Assembly: GCA_049578985.1 (NCBI GenBank) | Contig: JBAUMZ010000053.1 | Span: 1-64,000, forward strand | Length of the DNA: 64,000 nucleotides | Direction: 5' to 3' | Source of the DNA: TH5896 sp049578985 | Lineage (GTDB): Archaea > Thermoproteota > Nitrososphaeria > Nitrososphaerales > Nitrososphaeraceae | Part shown: positions 53,898-63,551 of the stretch, in pieces | Numbering within the stretch: position 1 is the stretch's first letter | Layout of the letters: every line of letters begins with the position of its first letter | Notes under the pieces: model-generated | The model's database searches: none | What the model was told of the DNA's origin: nothing | Seen by the model: only the letters and a program-made list of their open reading frames with translations | Program-made: the position numbers and the translations under genes

Positions 53898-55043
53898 TTA
53901 TTTAACAAATGGGTCGGAATAGGAAAGTATGACCTTGGAAACTTCTGGTCTCATTAAATGATCAGCTGGCATTGTTCCAGAACTTACAAGTTTTCTCATC
54001 TTAGTACCACTGAGTTCTTCCCTTTCTTCAGAATCGTGGGGACATATCTTTGCGCTAGAATAGGCTCGACACTTCTTGCAGTAATAAAAGGCTGGAAAGA
54101 ATACTGGTTCAATTTCCAGGTCTGGATATTCTTCGAATATCTTTTGCGCGGCCAACGGTTCATAATAGTCGCCTACGCCAGCGTGATCTCTACCAATAAT
54201 GAGATGTGTGCATCCAAAATTCTTGCGCATTATTGCATGATGAATTGCTTCCTTCGGTCCAGCATACCTCATCTCTGTATGAAGGGTAACAAGCATCGTA
54301 CTGCCGCTCGAATAATAACTTTCAAGCAGAGTTTTATAAGCATGAAGTATTACTTCATCCTTAAAGTCTCCTGATTTTTTCTTACCAATAAGGGGATTGA
54401 TAAATAGACCATCAAATAGACTAAGTGCAGTCTTCTGCAAGGTTTCGTGGGCTACGTGTGGCACATTTCTGGTTTGAAAACCTACAATACTCTTCCAACC
54501 TCTAGTTAGGATTTCGTTCCTGGTTTCGGCAGGAGTTTTCCTCATCTTCCTTGATTGCGAAAAAGGGATTCGTGAGAAAACTTTTATCTTCCCCCCAACC
54601 AATGCGTCCTTCATACTCATAGTTTTCATCACGCCTGGGTGCTCCAGATCACCTGTTTGGTATATCTCTCTTGCAACTTTTTGCTTATCGAATCGATATA
54701 TATCTTCGACTGACATAACCCCAAAGGCTTCGCCATTATTTACTAGCGAAACTTCAACTGCATCTTTCATATCGATCGCTTTTTTGTTTTCGACATCAAG
54801 TACAATTGGAATCGTCCAGGCCAGTCCGTTTGACAATCTTCCTTCACTAACGATACTCTCAAAATCAGCTTGACAGACAAATCCCTCTAAGGGGCTAAAA
54901 ATACCATCGGCAATGTTCTCAATGTCGTTCCTTGTATCGGTATCAACAACAATAGAGAACATTCCATCAAGATTTTTTTGGTGAGGAATAATTCTATTTA
55001 TCAATTCACCTCCATGAGGTGGAGGCAATCCACTTTTTGCCAA
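53898..55043 (-). CDS. sat: sulfate adenylyltransferase
   Basis: 381 residues. GFQTRNVPHVAHETLQKTAL (QxRN..H..H) and GRDHAGVGDYYEPLAAQKIF are the ATP-sulfurylase active-site motifs, and PAFYYCKKCRAYSSAKICPH adds a zinc-binding knuckle typical of thermophile/archaeal Sat. It makes APS from sulfate and ATP. It lies 8 bp downstream of cysH on the same strand, so the two form an operon for assimilation of sulfate to sulfite. Confidence 0.95.
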   Translation of the reverse strand: MAKSGLPPPHGGELINRIIPHQKNLDGMFSIVVDTDTRNDIENIADGIFSPLEGFVCQADFESIVSEGRLSNGLAWTIPIVLDVENKKAIDMKDAVEVSLVNNGEAFGVMSVEDIYRFDKQKVAREIYQTGDLEHPGVMKTMSMKDALVGGKIKVFSRIPFSQSRKMRKTPAETRNEILTRGWKSIVGFQTRNVPHVAHETLQKTALSLFDGLFINPLIGKKKSGDFKDEVILHAYKTLLESYYSSGSTMLVTLHTEMRYAGPKEAIHHAIMRKNFGCTHLIIGRDHAGVGDYYEPLAAQKIFEEYPDLEIEPVFFPAFYYCKKCRAYSSAKICPHDSEEREELSGTKMRKLVSSGTMPADHLMRPEVSKVILSYSDPFVK

Positions 55044-55051
55044 TTATATAA

Positions 55052-55813
55052 TCACTTATTCCTAGTAGGATCCCAGTGCAAACCGCATTCCTTATGCGCA
55101 GAACTCTCCCACCACCATCTTCCTGAACGTGGATCTTCGTTTGGTTCTACTGCCCTAGTGCAAGGCTCGCATCCTATACTTGGATAACCTTTGTCATGAA
55201 GCTTATTGTAAGGTACTTCATTGTGCTTGATATAGCTCCAAACCATGTCGTTGTCCCAATCTGCTAATGGGTTAATCTTAATTATACCGTTATGAACAGA
55301 ATCAATTTCTATCTTGTTGATGGTAGATCTAGTCGATGCCTGCGCTCTTCTTAAGCCAGTAATCCAACCTGACATATCTCTTAAGGCTCGATCGAGAGGA
55401 TGAACTTTTCTAATATCGCAGCAGAGTTTTCGATTTTCAACAGAGTCATACATCAGATTCATTCTATGAGTTCTGAGCATGCTTTCTAGCTCGTGGCGAT
55501 CAGGGCAATAAATGTCCACCAAGATTCCATATTTCTTCTTAATCTCATCCATTACATCATAGGTTTCTTGGTTTAGCCGACCAGTGTCCAACGTAAAGAC
55601 CCTCGTCTTCTCTGGATCAATTTTTGACATCATATCAATTATGGCCACATCTTCGGCCCCAAAGCTTGAAGCTAAAGCAACCCTTTCGCCATAAGTTTCA
55701 ATGGCCCATCTCAATATCTCTTCTGCAGATTTGTCTCTCATTCTCTTCTCCAAGTCTTGTACCTCTATACGAGTATAACTGGTAGGGATGGATTGACCAG
55801 CTTTTTCTTCCAC
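55052..55813 (-). CDS. cysH: APS/PAPS reductase (CysH)
   Basis: 253 residues. ASSFGAEDVAIIDMMSKIDP and VFTLDTGRLNQETYDVMDEI are the PP-loop site; NRKLCCDIRKVHPLDRALRD and YPSIGCEPCTRAVEPNEDPR give the CC...CxxC [4Fe-4S] ligands used by APS reductases, and HKECGLH at the C-terminus carries the catalytic Cys. Thus reduction of APS (product of Sat) to sulfite is most likely. First gene of the sat operon. Confidence 0.95.
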   Translation of the reverse strand: MEEKAGQSIPTSYTRIEVQDLEKRMRDKSAEEILRWAIETYGERVALASSFGAEDVAIIDMMSKIDPEKTRVFTLDTGRLNQETYDVMDEIKKKYGILVDIYCPDRHELESMLRTHRMNLMYDSVENRKLCCDIRKVHPLDRALRDMSGWITGLRRAQASTRSTINKIEIDSVHNGIIKINPLADWDNDMVWSYIKHNEVPYNKLHDKGYPSIGCEPCTRAVEPNEDPRSGRWWWESSAHKECGLHWDPTRNK

Positions 55814-55909
55814 AATGCTTCGTACCTACTTACACTTATAATTTTTCGTTCTAAACTGGCTCGATAAGAAATCGACTAGAATTTATGAATTTAATGACAT
55901 CAGACAGAA

Positions 55910-56122
55910 ATGAAGAGATTGAAGTGCAGAGAAGTGGGTCTGGACTATGACTGTGTGAATCTTGGAGAACGAACGAGGAAGTGACTTGCATCCCATAAAC
56001 ATGCGTGGGAAGCTCGTGTGATAAGCGCTGAGGAAATGACCTCCGATATGAAAATTGGGACAGAGGAGAACATAATAGCTACCGTGAAGGACAACATTTG
56101 CTTAAGTAGAAAAAGAAGATGA
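55910..56122 (+). pseudogene. DUF1059-like protein with in-frame stop
   Basis: ATG 55910: KRLKCREVGLDYDCVNLGER, then TGA at 55982-55984 in the same frame, then LASHKHAWEARVISAEEMTS and DMKIGTEENIIATVKDNICL to TGA at 56122. The first half (CRE-G-D-D) and the second (H, EEMT.DM) fit the small DUF1059 family. One nonsense mutation interrupts it. The surrounding 55814-56445 gap has no other gene. Confidence 0.6.
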
Positions 56123-56445
56123 GTGAGGACAAGATTGCAAGATTGAAAGATGTAATGTATTAGTACCTAGCTTTAGAAACGATATTTTATTCGAGCTCTC
56201 ATTCACCTTAACAGGGAATTTTTAAAAGTGAAAGGCAGGCACTCGAATTATCATTGTTTATCATTATTATGATAACTCTTTCAATCCAACTTTAATTACT
56301 CTCGAAATTCATTATCTTGAGATTCAGCGATCTCGGCCTGCAGAATTTGAGGGGGGAACAAAGCTTTGCTTCTCCGTTGATACATGTCAACCGTAATCAT
56401 GTAAAGCTCATAGGGATGCGGATCTATAACTTCACATTTTCTTAA

Positions 56446-57693
56446 CTAGTCAGATGTTGTTGCAGATGTCAATTTTAGGTCTTTTGCAAATCTCATTACG
56501 TACGGAGTTATGAATGTAGTTATTATGGTTACTATACCTATTATTGGAAATATGGTAGTCGAGATGGCTCCAATCTGCTGACCAGTCTTTGCAACAACCA
56601 AGGACATTTCAGCTCGTGCAGATGATAAACCTAGTCCAGTTCTTAGAGCGACATTCATATCATATCCGGCCTTAAGTAACACAACACTTATTATCAACAA
56701 TTTTGAGGCAAACGTAGTCACGATTAGAATCAAGGCAGGCAGAATTAGGAAGGGGATCTGTGATATATCCATTAGTGCCCCTATCGAAATAAAGAACAGT
56801 GCCGCAAATACATCCCTTAATGGAACTGTTACTACTCTTGCAATTGCTGCACTCTTGGATTCGGCAACCAATACTCCTGCGAGAAATGCTCCTGTTGCCA
56901 CTGACAATTCAAGAGATGACGCCAAGAAAGACAATCCGAAAGCTAAGCCAAGTATAGAGATGAGGAGTAAGGCATAATCATTTGTCTTTCCCACTTTGTC
57001 GATTATGTTTGGAATGAACCTTGAACCCACAGTAAGAGAAATCCCGATAAATGCAGTTACAATTGCAACGGAGATTCCCACCTGAATTATGGATGCGGTT
57101 TGATTACTATCATTTATTCCCTCAATAGCTATTGATTGAAATATTCCAAGGGCCGTAATGGCGATAATATCTTCAACAATCAAGACTCCAAGCATAAGGG
57201 TGGCTGACTTGTCTCTAATCATATTAAGCTCTTCTAGGATACGAACTATAACTATCGTACTTGAAATAGACATGCCTAACGCGAGAAATAGTGAATCTCT
57301 AAAAGAGAACTGTAAGGCCTGAGCCACATAATAAGAAATAATCATAGTACCAATTGTCTCACTTAATGCCACTATGATGGATATTCTACCCACTGACCTT
57401 AATTTAGCAATAGGAAAATCAGTACCAATGACGAAAAGAAACATAATAATCCCTAACTCAGAAAAAGCGTTTAAAGTATCGATGCTTTGAATTAGGCTAA
57501 ATGGCGGAGTATGTGGTCCTATTATCATACCGGCTATAATATATCCTATAATCATAGGTTGTTTTAGTTTATGAGTAACTGCAAGCATCACTGCGGCAAC
57601 AATCATGATCACGGCAAAATCTTGAACAAGAAATACGGAAGACAGTGAATCACCAGGAGCGTTTGATTGCATTATGATGTCCTGGAAGATCAA
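56446..57693 (-). CDS. cation:proton antiporter, CPA2 family
   Basis: 415 residues, 12-13 hydrophobic segments. GYIIAGMIIGPHTPPFSLIQ near the N-terminus and ATGAFLAGVLVAESKSAAIA (discontinuous helix with acidic residue), along with FFISIGALMDISQIPFLILP, are Kef/NapA-like features. LGLSSARAEMSLVVAKTGQQ is a conserved transmembrane region. No TrkA-N (RCK) domain follows, unlike KefB. It probably exchanges Na+ or K+ for H+. The start may be the Met at 57672 (MQSNAPGDSLSS), which is more typical than the 7 residues before it. Confidence 0.9.
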   Translation of the reverse strand: MIFQDIIMQSNAPGDSLSSVFLVQDFAVIMIVAAVMLAVTHKLKQPMIIGYIIAGMIIGPHTPPFSLIQSIDTLNAFSELGIIMFLFVIGTDFPIAKLRSVGRISIIVALSETIGTMIISYYVAQALQFSFRDSLFLALGMSISSTIVIVRILEELNMIRDKSATLMLGVLIVEDIIAITALGIFQSIAIEGINDSNQTASIIQVGISVAIVTAFIGISLTVGSRFIPNIIDKVGKTNDYALLLISILGLAFGLSFLASSLELSVATGAFLAGVLVAESKSAAIARVVTVPLRDVFAALFFISIGALMDISQIPFLILPALILIVTTFASKLLIISVVLLKAGYDMNVALRTGLGLSSARAEMSLVVAKTGQQIGAISTTIFPIIGIVTIITTFITPYVMRFAKDLKLTSATTSD

Positions 57694-57891
57694 TTCGATA
57701 GTTATTTTTGTGATCAGTACATTATTAACAATTTGGTGTCCAGCTAATCTCTAGTCAGTATTTAGTCTCATGCTATTTCATCTAACAATTAAGATAGGAT
57801 GAATGCAATGGTTTATTTTTCACCCCAATATATCTAGGTATTAACGAACACAGAATCAGATTTCATAAAAAAGAAGCTGAACCTTGTAGAA

Positions 57892-58365
57892 TTGCCGGGT
57901 GAAGGTGGATTTTATAGGGAAACTTACAGATCTAACTTTTCCACCAGTCAAACATCTTGTCGAAAAAACAAACTTTTACAAGACAGGACGCGCTCTACGA
58001 TAACTTTAATCTACTACTTGTTAGATGGTGGGGATCACTTTTCTGCATTTCACAGGCTTAAATCAGACGAAATTTGGCACTTTTATATGGGAAGTCCAGT
58101 GACGATCTATGTCATTGACAACGGAGGTCATTTGACACATATTAAGCTTGGAAATAATATCGCCAGTAACGAGCAGTGCCACGTTATCATTAGAGCGGGT
58201 TTGTGGTTCGGAGCCAGGGTTGATGATAGCAAATCGTTCGCTCTTATTGGATGTACTGTTACGCCGGGCTTTGACTACAAAGATTTTGAGTTAGGAACAA
58301 GACGTAAACTGATACGGATGTTCCCAAAGCATAAAGCAACAATATTGAGTTTGACAAACGAATAA
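57892..58365 (+). CDS. DUF985 cupin protein, start uncertain
   Basis: 157 residues in the listed frame from TTG 57892: EGGFYRETYRSNFS, TITLIYYLLDGGDHFSAFHR, IWHFYMGSPVTIYVIDNGG, and LIGCTVTPGFDYKDFELGTR are DUF985 cupin-family segments. Upstream in frame, DFIKKKLNLVELPGEGG is the family N-terminal helix, yet no ATG/GTG/TTG occurs between the TAG at ~57835 and the TTG. Start codon may be CTG, or mutated. Metal-binding His in the cupin motifs are present. Enzyme function unknown. Confidence 0.8.
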   Translation: MPGEGGFYRETYRSNFSTSQTSCRKNKLLQDRTRSTITLIYYLLDGGDHFSAFHRLKSDEIWHFYMGSPVTIYVIDNGGHLTHIKLGNNIASNEQCHVIIRAGLWFGARVDDSKSFALIGCTVTPGFDYKDFELGTRRKLIRMFPKHKATILSLTNE

Positions 58366-58499
58366 TTCTTCAAAAACTACGGGAGTAACGATGGTCAGGC
58401 ACTCTATAGAGCACAAATCGAATTACATTAATCCGAATACGTGTAACCACAACAATTTAAGATCGATATTACAATTATAAGAAACATGGTGAGGAAAAT

Positions 58500-58709
58500 A
58501 TGGTTAGGCTGGTCCATGCCGATAGAGTAAAGGAACTTATCGTACTAGAAGTGCACAAGAGCGAAATTGAGGACATTCTGAATTCTATCGATGCGATGAC
58601 TGAACGGCAACAAAGATTCCTCCTTGAGAATCTTCCAGCGACTGAGGAGGATAGAAGAAGGGTCGATAGATTTAAGCACCTAAGGGAAGATTTTCGGAAA
58701 TTGTTGTGA
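58500..58709 (+). CDS. small charged helical protein
   Basis: 69 residues: VRLVHADRVKELIVLEVHKS and EDILNSIDAMTERQQRFLLE, an amphipathic helical protein with a highly basic/acidic C-terminus (RRRVDRFKHLREDFRKLL). The ATG follows GGTGAGGAAAAT upstream. No family recognised. Confidence 0.5.
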   Translation: MVRLVHADRVKELIVLEVHKSEIEDILNSIDAMTERQQRFLLENLPATEEDRRRVDRFKHLREDFRKLL

Positions 58710-58967
58710 AACCCTTAACGTTGTATGATAATGATGTAGTTTGGTCATTCAGTGGCAATTTGTTTAGTAAAAGGTATCTTGAGGATGCAAAAAGGGATTA
58801 ACGGCTCTTGGAATTTTGCATCACACCACTCATAATCTAATACCAATTATGAAGCAAATACAGGTGCAACCTAAGCTTTTTCACATGTAGAATGCAACCT
58901 ACTGCTGTTCTTAAGAACCATCAATTAGATTAGTTCTAATATTGAAAAAGTATTCTACTAATAAAAG

Positions 58968-59138
58968 ATGGGACAACGGCACAGAATGTATGGAATGTCT
59001 TTTCACGACCGCCAAGCCATAATAGTAAACGTAGAAAGACAAACTTACAGGGAAATTCGAGACTTATGTCGGCAGGAGCTTGTCCGTTCCTTTTTCGTGT
59101 CCAAGTTAGATAGTGATAATAAGAGCATAAATGCATAG
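58968..59138 (+). CDS. possible small RHH-like protein
   Basis: 56 residues: GQRHRMYGMSFHDRQAIIVN, VERQTYREIRDLCRQELVRS and FFVSKLDSDNKS. The IIVNVERQTYREIRDL segment resembles the strand plus first helix of a ribbon-helix-helix protein, but the second helix is truncated. The opposite strand (58936-59136) has a weaker frame. Decayed or genuinely small. Confidence 0.45.
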   Translation: MGQRHRMYGMSFHDRQAIIVNVERQTYREIRDLCRQELVRSFFVSKLDSDNKSINA

Positions 59139-59240
59139 TTCCTAACTCGTCTACTTACGCAATATTGATGTAACATATTCTCCAAGTTTCATTAGTAGTC
59201 AGCATCACCTCATAACAAGTAATGCGATATATTAAAGCTA

Positions 59241-59438
59241 TTATCGTATCGTACGTTTCATACGTAATTTTTCCTTACCCTTTCTATTGTTGGGTGATGT
59301 TCTTAGCGGGCACTTACAGCATGGACAGATATATCCGTCGTGAAATAAATACACTTCACATCTACTGCAATATTTTATCCCAAGACTATAACTTCCAATA
59401 CTTGAACCCATTCTTGTACATATGTTACGACAAGGCAA
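59241..59438 (-). CDS. zinc-ribbon protein of a small paralogous family, copy 2
   Basis: 65 residues: PCRNICTRMGSSIGSYSLGI, then KYCSRCEVYLFHDGYICPCC and KCPLRTSPNNRKGKEKLRMK. Aligns with the 48210 product (ICIRH..., CQVCE, CPCC, LRGTPRNFKYKNRLR). CSRC and CPCC are the metal ligands; the tail is basic. Function unknown. Confidence 0.75.
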   Translation of the reverse strand: MPCRNICTRMGSSIGSYSLGIKYCSRCEVYLFHDGYICPCCKCPLRTSPNNRKGKEKLRMKRTIR

Positions 59439-59688
59439 AATGAAACATAATAAAGAACAATCAGAAGATCCTAAAAGTATTGTAATACCTCGCTGTGAGG
59501 GGGAGTATCTCCCTCCTATTACAGTTAATTATCCATTAAGATTATGCATGAACTAATGTCTGAGTCAGATGTGGAAAATCTGCGTTTGGAGGTAATAATT
59601 TGGAAAATCTGCGTGTACACCATTATTTTATTTGAAGTAAAATTAGCTACGTACTGTCGAAGACGAGATCCTAGTATGGTTGTAAGCC

Positions 59689-60369
59689 TCACCTCTTATC
59701 GTCGTGAAGGATACTCTTCAACTTAGTCTTGTGCTTTCGCCATATAAATAGGACAAGGATAGTTGAGACTGTAATGACAATTGAAGGTATTAGAACGTAA
59801 CCCATCATATCGGAGGCACCCCATAAGCCAAAAAAAGGGGACTTCACTTCAATTGGGAAAGTAAAGGAAACTTGACGACCGGTAAAATAAATATCATAGA
59901 TATCCACAACCAAACTGTAAATACCAGGTTTTTCAAACTTGTACTGATAAGTATAATGCCCATATGGAACGGCTATTGGTCGATTCAAACCCGACAAGAC
60001 AGTTCCATCCCCTTTGATTGTTATATCCGCCGGAATTCCACTTATGTCATCGCCGTTGACGGCAGCTATGGCAATAAGAATCTTAACAGTTGTACCCGTT
60101 TGCGGCTGTGAGGGATCGGTTTTCACACTAATGTCGTAATTTCCTATTCTTTGTTGTAAACCTCCCATCGGCAAATCTGCACTAGAATCAAGAGGTGAGA
60201 ATAAAATAATCAACAATCCAGATACAATACCTACTGTACAAGTCCTGGCAAGCTTCTCATCATCATAATGAATATGACAATTACGATGAAGAGAATTGAG
60301 CCAAGTCCAGACAAGTAAAGAAATGCAAACGGTCAAAAAATTCTTAATAACAGCTTTACAATTCCTCAT
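59689..60369 (-). CDS. exported Ig-like/YtkA-like domain protein with C-terminal anchor
   Basis: 226 residues. A hydrophobic segment TCTVGIVSGLLIILFSPLDS precedes MGGLQQRIGNYDISVKTDPS, so the true start may be downstream of the initial residues. The exported part (PQTGTTVKILIAIAAVNGDD, YTYQYKFEKPGIYSLVVDIY) resembles a YtkA-type immunoglobulin-like domain. A C-terminal membrane segment (GYVLIPSIVITVSTILVLFIW) with KHKTKLKSILHDDK anchors it. Probably surface-exposed, possibly metal-related. Confidence 0.65.
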   Translation of the reverse strand: MRNCKAVIKNFLTVCISLLVWTWLNSLHRNCHIHYDDEKLARTCTVGIVSGLLIILFSPLDSSADLPMGGLQQRIGNYDISVKTDPSQPQTGTTVKILIAIAAVNGDDISGIPADITIKGDGTVLSGLNRPIAVPYGHYTYQYKFEKPGIYSLVVDIYDIYFTGRQVSFTFPIEVKSPFFGLWGASDMMGYVLIPSIVITVSTILVLFIWRKHKTKLKSILHDDKR

Positions 60370-60822
60370 AAGACCTACACAATAATTCTACCTTAAACCG
60401 TATATTTTTCTTGTCCCTAAGCACACCCCTCTCGGTGAAAAAGCACCTCAATAAATGGATACAGATGTCTATCTCCGCAGCTACATCCACTATATTAAAT
60501 CCGGCGCTAAAGTTCGTTGGTTACCAATGCAGTGTCATCTTGATAATGATTGATTGATCTAAGTGAGAAATTCTAATCAATGTCAAGGAGGGTATTACAA
60601 ATTGATAGACATTCAAATTCAAGCATGCCACTGAATGCTTGTACTTGTCGTTACAGAAATTATCCTACAAATTCGAAAAGCAAGATCTCGAATTTGGTTC
60701 AGATTTAGGTCTTTAGTATATTCAGCTGATTCTGTCAAAAAATAATTGTGTAATTAGGGACTATGAAAATCGCACTTCATTTACTCTATAACTAATTAAA
60801 ATAATCCAATTATACTAAATCA
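60370..60822. other. 453-bp gap
   Basis: No coding frame, repeat or RNA motif recognised. AT-rich sequence with several TATA-like stretches before the gene at 60823. Confidence 0.35.
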
Positions 60823-61173
60823 TTGCTCCAAAAGATAATGGTCATGATATTTTCTAGAAAGATGATCGCAGTAAGCTTCGCGTGTGTCCTTACTGTTCAA
60901 ATTGGAATTATGATGATGTATTTGACAAATCCAAATGTAGTCAGAGCTGAAGACAAGAGTACTAGTATTTCATGTGACGGTATTGGAATGTGTAAGAAGA
61001 CTGAATGTGTCGATGGGGTCTGTGATACTAGTCAGACAAATTCTTCAAGTATTATCGATAGCCCATCATCGCCAGGAGCAAAAGAAGATTCTCAGAGTGC
61101 GGATAATGCTACTAGCACATCATCGACACCCATTGATCAACGAATGAGTCTACGTGAAAGTTTGATGAGATAA
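60823..61173 (+). CDS. exported Cys-containing low-complexity protein
   Basis: 116 residues (TTG; ATG at 60838 is more likely). N-terminal hydrophobic segment MIAVSFACVLTVQIGIMMMY, then CDGIGMCKKTECVDGVCDTS, a four-Cys region, and a Ser/Asp/Asn-rich C-terminus with sequons. The cysteines could form disulfides or a small metal site in the exported part. No family known. Confidence 0.55.
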   Translation: MLQKIMVMIFSRKMIAVSFACVLTVQIGIMMMYLTNPNVVRAEDKSTSISCDGIGMCKKTECVDGVCDTSQTNSSSIIDSPSSPGAKEDSQSADNATSTSSTPIDQRMSLRESLMR

Positions 61174-61442
61174 AGAAGTTTCATCACTACATTTTATACG
61201 TACTACCCACTAAGCAATTAACTAAAAGTACAGTGGAGTAGCAAACAAAACGTACTGTGAGCATTGCGTAACTCTCATTCATTAGATCTCTAACTATAGG
61301 ACCAATCTAACAATCTGTTTCGTGTGATCGTTGTGATGGAATAGAAAGACGCATCTCTTATCCCAAAACAAGAGATGTCAAGAGCATGACTAATTGACAA
61401 CAGCTGGCTAGTCAATTACTTTACTTTAGATGATATCTACAA

Positions 61443-62447
61443 TTAATTGCCCTCTAAAACATACTTGACAAGAGAATCAATATTGGCAGTAGCAAGACAG
61501 CACACCCTGTCGGCTCCTCCATAGTAGAGGAAGAGCTTTCCGTCTATGACACAAGCCCCAGACGGGAATACCACGTTGTTAACATCACCAGTTGTCTCAT
61601 ATTCTTTCTCTGGTTCTAGGATAGGATGTTTACATCGTCCTAGTACTCTATTAGGCTCATTCAAATCGAGGACGGCTGCTCCTGCTCTATAGACCTTAGA
61701 GTTACTTACGCCATGGTATATTACTAACCAACCTCGTCTAGTTCTAATGGGAGGTGGACCAGCTCCGACCTTTGCAGCTTCCCAATCTTGTTCAGGTCTT
61801 AAAAGTATTGAATACCTCTCAAAATCTGTTATGTTAAAGCTCTCTGCTATCCATATACTTGGTTTGTCCACACCATATGACGATCCGATCCAAGAACTGG
61901 GTCTATGCAAGGAAAAATAGCACTTCCCGTCTTGTCCGTTTGATGTTTTTAGATCCCTCGATATGGGAGCCATCTTTGTTGAAAAATAAACGACGTCCTT
62001 ATCGTCATGCAATCTTGGGGTTATAACTCCCAGTCGCTTAAATTCACGGTAGTCTTCCGTTGTCGCCAGTGCTGTAGAAACAGTTGGAAATTCCCTAACA
62101 TAGTTTGAAGGAACTACATAAGTAAAGTAAGCTCTAGATTCCAGTTGGAACAAACGAGGATCTTCTATGCCATATCTTTCATATTCCTCGACCGGTTCGG
62201 TAGCCACACCATTATTTCTTATAAATTTAAACCCATCACTGCTGGAAGCGTATCCTATCCTTGAAACGTAATTCTCGTATTCTCCGACTGCGCGATAAAG
62301 CAAATGGACCTTTTTACCTTCGTATAATGAGGCACAGTTAAACACAGATTTTGATTCCCACCAATTCTCTTCGTTTGCAATTAGAATTGGATTGTCATCG
62401 TATCTTTCAAGGATTGCGTCTGCTGACCCCACCGTGTACTCGTTCAT
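61443..62447 (-). CDS. GH130 family glycoside phosphorylase-like protein
   Basis: 334 residues. ILERYDDNPILIANEENWWE, SVFNCASLYEGKKVHLLYRA, ERYGIEDPRLFQLESRAYFT, VGAGPPPIRTRRGWLVIYHG, and NNVVFPSGACVIDGKLFLYY are the beta-propeller signatures of glycosidase family 130 (mannoside phosphorylases). The catalytic Asp corresponds to ED in GIEDPR. It would phosphorolyse or hydrolyse beta-mannosides, perhaps related to compatible solutes or N-glycans. Stand-alone gene. Confidence 0.88.
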   Translation of the reverse strand: MNEYTVGSADAILERYDDNPILIANEENWWESKSVFNCASLYEGKKVHLLYRAVGEYENYVSRIGYASSSDGFKFIRNNGVATEPVEEYERYGIEDPRLFQLESRAYFTYVVPSNYVREFPTVSTALATTEDYREFKRLGVITPRLHDDKDVVYFSTKMAPISRDLKTSNGQDGKCYFSLHRPSSWIGSSYGVDKPSIWIAESFNITDFERYSILLRPEQDWEAAKVGAGPPPIRTRRGWLVIYHGVSNSKVYRAGAAVLDLNEPNRVLGRCKHPILEPEKEYETTGDVNNVVFPSGACVIDGKLFLYYGGADRVCCLATANIDSLVKYVLEGN

Positions 62448-62682
62448 AAGGTCAACACCAGTAATTTATAATGTTATACCACCAAAGATTGGGTAGTTTG
62501 ATTTTAAGATTTGTCATAGTTGGATGTTACTGAGTAAATATGTCTAAAGTGTCAAAGCAAACCGCTGCACTCCGGTCAATTAATTCTATAGTAAGACTGT
62601 ATACTGTTTTTTATCTATACAACAGATCACAAACACGTAATAGCACAGTAGAGTTAGGTCCTCTTGTAGCAACAGAAAAAAT

Positions 62683-63327
62683 ATGATTCCCCCATACCCT
62701 TATACTAGTCAGGAATTGGCGGTTGTTAGTGAACAAGATAACATCATAGGTTCTGCTTTGCCTGACGTCGTCTATTCTCGGGGTCTAATCCATAGGTTTG
62801 CTTCAGTCTTCATACTTGATGTTCACAATCGACTTTTGTTGCAAAAGCGAGCTTCTCATAAAAGAAGACATGGTGGACTTTTTTCCGAATCAGTCAGCGC
62901 CCAAGTAGAGTTTAACGAGAGCTATCTTCATGCAGCGTCTCGACGAATTCAAGAAGAGCTGGGACTTATTGACCCTTCCGACCCTCTCATAGAGATATGT
63001 AAGATGTACATGGATGTAAAGGAGGAGTACGATGATAATTACGATAGCTACGCGTACCTGAATAGTGGCGATTATGGTCAAAGTAGTGTCAGCAGTGGCT
63101 GGAAAAAGACTGCATTTGTTACAATCTACAAATTATACTTGCGTGATGATGAAACAATAAAGCGTATCTCAATCAATCCTAGTGAAATATCTAACATATA
63201 CTTATTAGATTTAGACCGCGTAACAGAATTTTATAATGCTAGCCCAGGTCTCTTCGTACCTGGCTTCGGATTCACGTTAAAGGCATTTCTTCATAACGAG
63301 AGATCCAAAGATGAAACTCGTCGATAG
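62683..63327 (+). CDS. Nudix hydrolase, altered Nudix box
   Basis: 214 residues. LIHRFASVFILDVHNRLLLQ and KRASHKRRHGGLFSESVSAQ lead to a Nudix-like SAQVEFNESYLHAASRRIQE then ELGL: the REUXEEXGU motif appears as RRIQEELG, and the first Gly of GX5E is missing, so catalysis may be altered. This layout is close to IPP isomerase type I/Nudix proteins. A central acidic Tyr/Asp-rich insert YDDNYDSYAYLNSGDYG lies at ~residue 110. Confidence 0.8.
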   Translation: MIPPYPYTSQELAVVSEQDNIIGSALPDVVYSRGLIHRFASVFILDVHNRLLLQKRASHKRRHGGLFSESVSAQVEFNESYLHAASRRIQEELGLIDPSDPLIEICKMYMDVKEEYDDNYDSYAYLNSGDYGQSSVSSGWKKTAFVTIYKLYLRDDETIKRISINPSEISNIYLLDLDRVTEFYNASPGLFVPGFGFTLKAFLHNERSKDETRR

Positions 63328-63551
63328 GTAGTGCTGACAGCAACCAACATGTGAGTACCACCAGATTTAGAATGACTCGCTGATTGTTGTACTGGAATTT
63401 GTCTCCTATTAGTTAGTTAGTATTTAAGCTACGGCCAAAGCATAATATAGACCGATATCAGAGGAGATTCCAATGTCACAAGTTCACTTGCTAATAAATA
63501 TTAGGTGCAACAGCGAGCAACTGCTGTGTCAGAATACTTAGTCTGATTAAA

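Noticed and set aside
5998..56122. Stop-codon readthrough or Pyl/Sec recoding
   Set aside because: TAA, TAG and TGA each interrupt different genes, and several of these genes also have frameshifts or deletions, so mutation is the simpler explanation.
59544..59726. 60-codon plus-strand frame
   Set aside because: It contains a short duplicated sequence (TGGAAAATCTGCGT twice), overlaps the gene on the minus strand, and lacks protein features.
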